From assembly GCA_963809715.1 (NCBI GenBank), contig CAWEKO010000004.1, forward strand, positions 368,417 to 432,416: DNA of 64,000 nucleotides. The letters are read 5' to 3'. This document shows, one piece after another, positions 61,112 to 64,000 of this stretch. The notes beneath the pieces were generated by a model. The model worked only from the letters and a program-made list of their open reading frames with translations. It had not been told where the DNA came from and did no database searches. Origin of the DNA: Bog-473 sp963809715 (GTDB lineage Bacteria > Actinomycetota > Acidimicrobiia > Acidimicrobiales > RAAP-2). The number at the start of each line of letters is the position of its first letter. Within the stretch, counting starts at the first letter, position 1. Position numbers and translations under genes: made by a program.

Positions 61112-61327
61112 CCCTAGCCCGAAAGTGCCGTACGTGGGCAGCGTTACACGGGTGATCCGCGGTTAGGGGACTGGGGCCTCGAGCCGATAACAAGCGGCAG
61201 TCAGGGGCAGCCGAAGGCTCGCGGAGCGAACCCTTGACGGCTGCGTAGTGGCTCCACTCGACGTCCCACAATGGATTTGGTCGGGCGCCCAGCGGCCGGC
61301 CTGGATGCGCAATTGGGCCACTCTTTG

Positions 61328-61360
61328 TGCGGGTGCGGGCCCTGTAACACAGCACCCGCA
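61328..61360. terminator. Hairpin beyond the toxin gene
   Basis: Perfect 9-bp inverted repeat TGCGGGTGC (61328-61336) and GCACCCGCA (61352-61360), 18 nt after the toxin stop. No T-run follows in the direction of transcription. It may end the toxin-antitoxin transcript; it could equally serve the GAP gene from the other side. Confidence 0.3.
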
Positions 61361-61377
61361 AAATACATACAAGGTCG

Positions 61378-61737
61378 TCACTGGAGCCAATGCAACCAGT
61401 CGTGCTTCCCTTCTGGAGGCGACTCCAACAGCCGAGTCAACGACGCAATGAGGTTTCCCGGGTAGGCAGCGCTTCCACGGTGGAATCGCCAGGTCGATGT
61501 CAGAACCAGTCCGGCGTGGTGCTCGCCGGTGGCCGCCCACTGTCGGACGATGCGGTCGAGGTCCTTGGCGTCCTCACTGACCAGTGCTCGACCCTCCGCT
61601 GCGGCGTGTCGGAGAAGTTCAACATCGGCCAACTCCGCCAAGCGTGGGTCGTCGGCAGCCGCTACGACGTCGTGGCCGTTTTGGCGAAGCCGTGCAGCCG
61701 CGATTCGCGAGTGGTGCACATCGAGGATGAGCTTCAC
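61378..61737 (-). CDS. DUF5615/PIN-like toxin of a type II pair
   Basis: 119 residues from the GTG at 61737, overlapping the antitoxin stop (GTGA). LILDVHHSRIAAARLRQNGHDVVAA is the DUF5615 N-terminus, with the first Asp in LDVHHS where LDENL is usual. ELLRHAAAEGRALVSEDAKDLDRI gives the acidic S-E-D pair. PIN-related toxins cleave RNA using these Asp/Glu residues. The last 25 residues are Leu/Trp-rich. The 4-nt overlap with the upstream DUF433-type gene and their order support an antitoxin-toxin operon. Confidence 0.8.
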   Translation of the reverse strand: MKLILDVHHSRIAAARLRQNGHDVVAAADDPRLAELADVELLRHAAAEGRALVSEDAKDLDRIVRQWAATGEHHAGLVLTSTWRFHRGSAAYPGNLIASLTRLLESPPEGKHDWLHWLQ

Positions 61738-62159
61738 CCCGCCAAAAGGCCCTGGCGCCGCAGCCACGCCGCTTCGAGCTCGTCGGCTGCGGCCACGTTC
61801 TCGGCGATCTCCTCGTCGATCTCGGTGGTGAAGTCGGCGTAGTAGTCCAACACTGCGTTGGTCTGTTGGAGGGACAGGCCCAGGTGCTCGGCCGCACGGC
61901 TGATGCGGTCCTCGGGGGGCACGTCCCCGCCGACGAGTCCGCCGACCACTTCCCAGACGTCCGGTCCACCGATGAGTCCGGCCCGACGACCAGACGCACC
62001 GTCCCGGAAGACGATCATCGGGTGGCGCCGCGCACGCAGGCCCTCCTCGATGAGCTCTTCGGCGAGGGCCGAGGTCGAGACGTTGCGGGCCCCTGCCTCG
62101 GCCTTCAGTCGCTCGAGGAGCTGGGGTCGTCGGAAACGGATGGACACCGGAGTCACCAT
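61734..62159 (-). CDS. DUF433-type antitoxin with ribbon-helix-helix-like N-terminus
   Basis: 141 residues, ATG at 62159. The first 45 residues (IRFRRPQLLERLKAEAGARNVSTSALAEELI) look like a CopG-type ribbon-helix-helix DNA-binding domain. The middle (IGGPDVWEVVGGLVGG, ISRAAEHLGLSLQQTNAVLDYYADF) matches DUF433, a winged-helix-like unit paired with DUF5615 in many genomes. An acidic C-terminal helix (EIDEEIAENVAAADELEAAW) may bind and block the toxin. A palindrome overlapping the start codon is its probable operator. The gene has no Shine-Dalgarno sequence and is probably leaderless. Confidence 0.82.
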   Translation of the reverse strand: MVTPVSIRFRRPQLLERLKAEAGARNVSTSALAEELIEEGLRARRHPMIVFRDGASGRRAGLIGGPDVWEVVGGLVGGDVPPEDRISRAAEHLGLSLQQTNAVLDYYADFTTEIDEEIAENVAAADELEAAWLRRQGLLAG

Positions 62160-62194
62160 GACTACAATGTAGTCATCCGTCCTTCCATTGTTGA
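62158..62194 (-). promoter_or_regulatory. Toxin-antitoxin promoter and palindromic operator
   Basis: Minus-strand reading: -35 TCAACA (62194-62189), 17-nt spacer, -10 TACATT (62171-62166), then 6 nt to the antitoxin ATG at 62159. The perfect palindrome ATGACTACA-A-TGTAGTCAT (62158-62176) covers the -10 box and the start codon. This layout implies leaderless transcription and repression by the antitoxin's own DNA-binding domain. Confidence 0.6.
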
Positions 62195-62257
62195 CGGCGG
62201 CGACCCTGCTTCAGGCTCTCGAGCAAATGACGGGCGTTCGTCGGCATCGCCGCCCAG

Positions 62258-62823
62258 GTGGCAATCGAGTACCGGCCCATGGTCTGGCTCGGCGCGGTGC
62301 TGGGACTGCGCTGGTTCGAGGTAGCCGGTCTGCGGGTAGGCCGGATCGATCTGTCGGCGGGCCGCCTCGCCGTGGCTGAGGCGCTCGTGAGGGGGACCGG
62401 CGGCCGCAACGTCTTCGGCTCGCCCAAGTCGAAGGCGGGTCGACGCACCATGTTCATGCCGGCGGCGATCGTCACCATGTTGAGGGAGCACCTCGAGCGA
62501 CTCGAGCTCCCAGAAGCAGACGGCGATGCACTCGTGTTCATGGACGACGAGGGTGGCGCGTTGCGTTACTCGAACTGGCGGTACCGGCCGTCACCGCAGC
62601 CGGTTGTACCGGCGCCGGCTTCCACGACCTGCGGCGGCTGAATGCCACCACGCTCGTCGTCGGAGGGATCGATGTGAAGACGGCGCAGACTCGGCTCGGC
62701 CACGCCGATCCCAGGGTCACCCTGTCGATCTACGCCTCTGCGCCGGCGTCGGTCGACCGGGCGGCCGCAGACATTCTCGGCCGGCGCTTCTTCGGCGAGA
62801 ACCGCAACAGCCACTCAGACTGA
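62258..62823 (+). pseudogene. Broken phage-type integrase (tyrosine recombinase)
   Basis: First frame (62258-62580): EYRPMVWLGAVLGLRWFEVAGLRVG holds the box I Arg, SPKSKAGRRTMFM the K-containing strand. At about 62580 the frame shifts by one base (the expected NWRYR-x2-W-x-PAV linker). The second frame reads VTAAGCTGAGFHDLRRLNA, TAQTRLGHADPRVTLSIYA and ends at 62823, so HDLRR, LGH and the catalytic Tyr are all present. No N-terminal arm or SAM-like domain is intact; the frame is blocked upstream by a stop near 62234. The 3' end overlaps the convergent transposase by 9 bp. Confidence 0.75.
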
Positions 62824-64000
62824 AACCGGAGAACCTAAAAAGTTTCCGCGCCATTTCCGCGCCAATTGCTCAGAGGGTTCCGAAGACTTCACCGGTTCAT
62901 CGGATTCTGGCGGGGTCTGCCTGCTCGACCGAACGACGATCGAACGGAGGACCCGCCAGTTCGGTTTGCCGGCATAGAGCAGGGCTCGGATGCGGTAGTT
63001 CTCGAAGTTGCGGAAGCCGAAGCCGATGCGCTTGATCCGTTTGATCAGGTTGTTGAGCGCTTCGGTCGTACCGTTGGACACCCGGGCCAGTGGAAGTTGG
63101 CGATCTTGTCGAACGAGTGCTTGATGGTGCGCCCGAGGCGCTGGATCTCGGGCGGCATTGCGTTCTTGAGGCAGTGCGCCTGCAGCTCGCTCAGCATCGC
63201 GTGGGCCGCGTCGGGATCGACGGTCCGATAGAAGTCACGCAGGCGCTCCTTGACCCGGTAGGCAATGGCCACCTCGGCGCCGGGATCGCCCAGCTCGAGG
63301 AGCGAGGCCAGGCGCTCTGAGGCTTCGACCTTGAGCTTCTCTTCGCCCACGAGCAAGAGACGCCGGGCTCGATAGAGCGGATCGTCGCGTCGGCCCGATG
63401 GCCCAGCTGTTCGATCTGGACGCGCCGGCGGATGGCGTCGAGGCTGCGGTTGGCCACGGCGATGACGTGGACGGGGTCGACCGACCTGTTCGGCGCCTGG
63501 GAAGTACGACTGAGTAGACGGCGGCATAGGTGGTCCTCATGTCGAGGGCTCCGTATTCGATGCGCTCTTTCCAGGCTTGGGCGTGTCGGTCGAGCCAGCC
63601 CGCCACATCGACGTATTTGCGGGTGGGCAGGATCTCGATGAGCTGGTGGTTCTCCACGTCGGCCACGGTGGTGACGTACTCGGTGTGGCGCGAGTCGAGG
63701 CGCACGAAGGAGGTTTCGTCGAGTCCGATGGCGGTCGTCTGGTTCAAGCGCTTGCGGTCCGCCTCGAGCAGGGCCTTGCCATAGATGGTGACGGCGTCGT
63801 TGACCGTGTGCCAGTCGCAGGCGAGCTCCTCGGCCACCTCTTTGACCGTCCGTCCGGTGCCCACCTGGGTGGTCGCCCACTTGGCGACGGCGTCGTCAGG
63901 AGACAGTTCTTGGCTGCGATGCGGTGGTCGCTCAGCACCCAGGAACGCTTGGTGCAGCGTGGGTTCGGACAGCGCATCCGGTGCTTCTTCCACCCGAGAC
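62815..64000 (-). pseudogene. Broken ISL3-type transposase, continuing past the window
   Basis: Parts lie in all three frames. Near 63977 RCPNPRCTKRSWVLS is the zinc ribbon; after a shift near 63895, WATTQVGTGRTVKEVAEELACDW is the helix-turn-helix; IGLDETSF gives the first DDE-fold Asp and Glu. Shifts near 63520 and 63390 lead to DPVHVIAVANRSLDAIRRRVQ and ARRLLLVGEEKLKVEASERL. After another shift near 63085, NGTTEALNNLIKRIKRIGFG is the last conserved block with its Glu. The order is that of ISL3-family transposases. At least four indels mean it is inactive as written. The C-terminal 40 residues after the family end are probably read-on beyond the IS boundary. Confidence 0.78.

Overview
The window is high-GC actinobacterial DNA. 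It most likely comes from an uncultured member of the Acidimicrobiia or a relative (inference). Four things point there: a Ser/Thr-kinase cluster (fhaA, fhaB, pstP, pknB, trpG, crgA) in the actinobacterial order, an F420-type luciferase-like oxidoreductase, secreted proteins built from GYWxVASDGGxFxFG repeats, and many start codons sitting 6-9 nt after a TANNNT box, as expected for leaderless transcripts. No rRNA, CRISPR array or intact prophage was seen.

Layout. 1-2.7 kb: two convergent secreted enzymes, a NodB deacetylase and an SGNH hydrolase, both decorated with the same repeat. 3-9 kb: tRNA-Leu and the cell-growth signalling cluster, which lacks the usual rodA, pbpA and pknA. 9.1-16.1 kb: lipid and redox housekeeping genes (thiolase, hotdog thioesterase, ComF-like protein, SDR, pirin, aldo/keto reductase, ASCH protein, LLM oxidoreductase). 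16.2-20.3 kb: SnoaL-like protein, amidohydrolase, secreted aspartic-protease-like protein, membrane protein. 20.4-24.9 kb: a large cyclase-ATPase-TPR regulator split by a frameshift, then a universal stress protein. 25-28.4 kb: secreted DUF642-like protein and an MFS exporter.

28.7-40.7 kb looks like an island. It begins at a complete tRNA-Ile gene, holds a decayed tyrosine-recombinase tail, then an 11-kb gene for a surface protein of about 24 DUF7507/DUF11-type repeats broken by about ten frameshifts. It ends at a 38-nt copy of the tRNA-Ile 5' half. 40.7-48.5 kb returns to ordinary genes: SGNH protein, thioesterase, tRNA-Ala, reductases, SDR, an LCP cell-wall ligase with a frameshifted tail, and Nudix. 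49.2-53.6 kb: a two-component system, a fatty-acid desaturase and a CDF-like transporter. 53.8-55.9 kb: a secreted protein of 14 Vgb-type repeats followed by a TIG domain. 56-61.1 kb: small enzymes (hotdog, VOC, serine hydrolase, GNAT) and a GAP-family membrane protein, with some gene fragments. 61.4-64 kb: a DUF433/DUF5615 toxin-antitoxin pair with its own palindromic promoter, then a broken integrase and a broken ISL3-type transposase running off the window.

Indels are common: cyclase gene, repeat protein, LCP gene, integrase, transposase. They cluster in repetitive or mobile DNA, but some may be sequence errors, so every 'broken gene' call carries that caveat.
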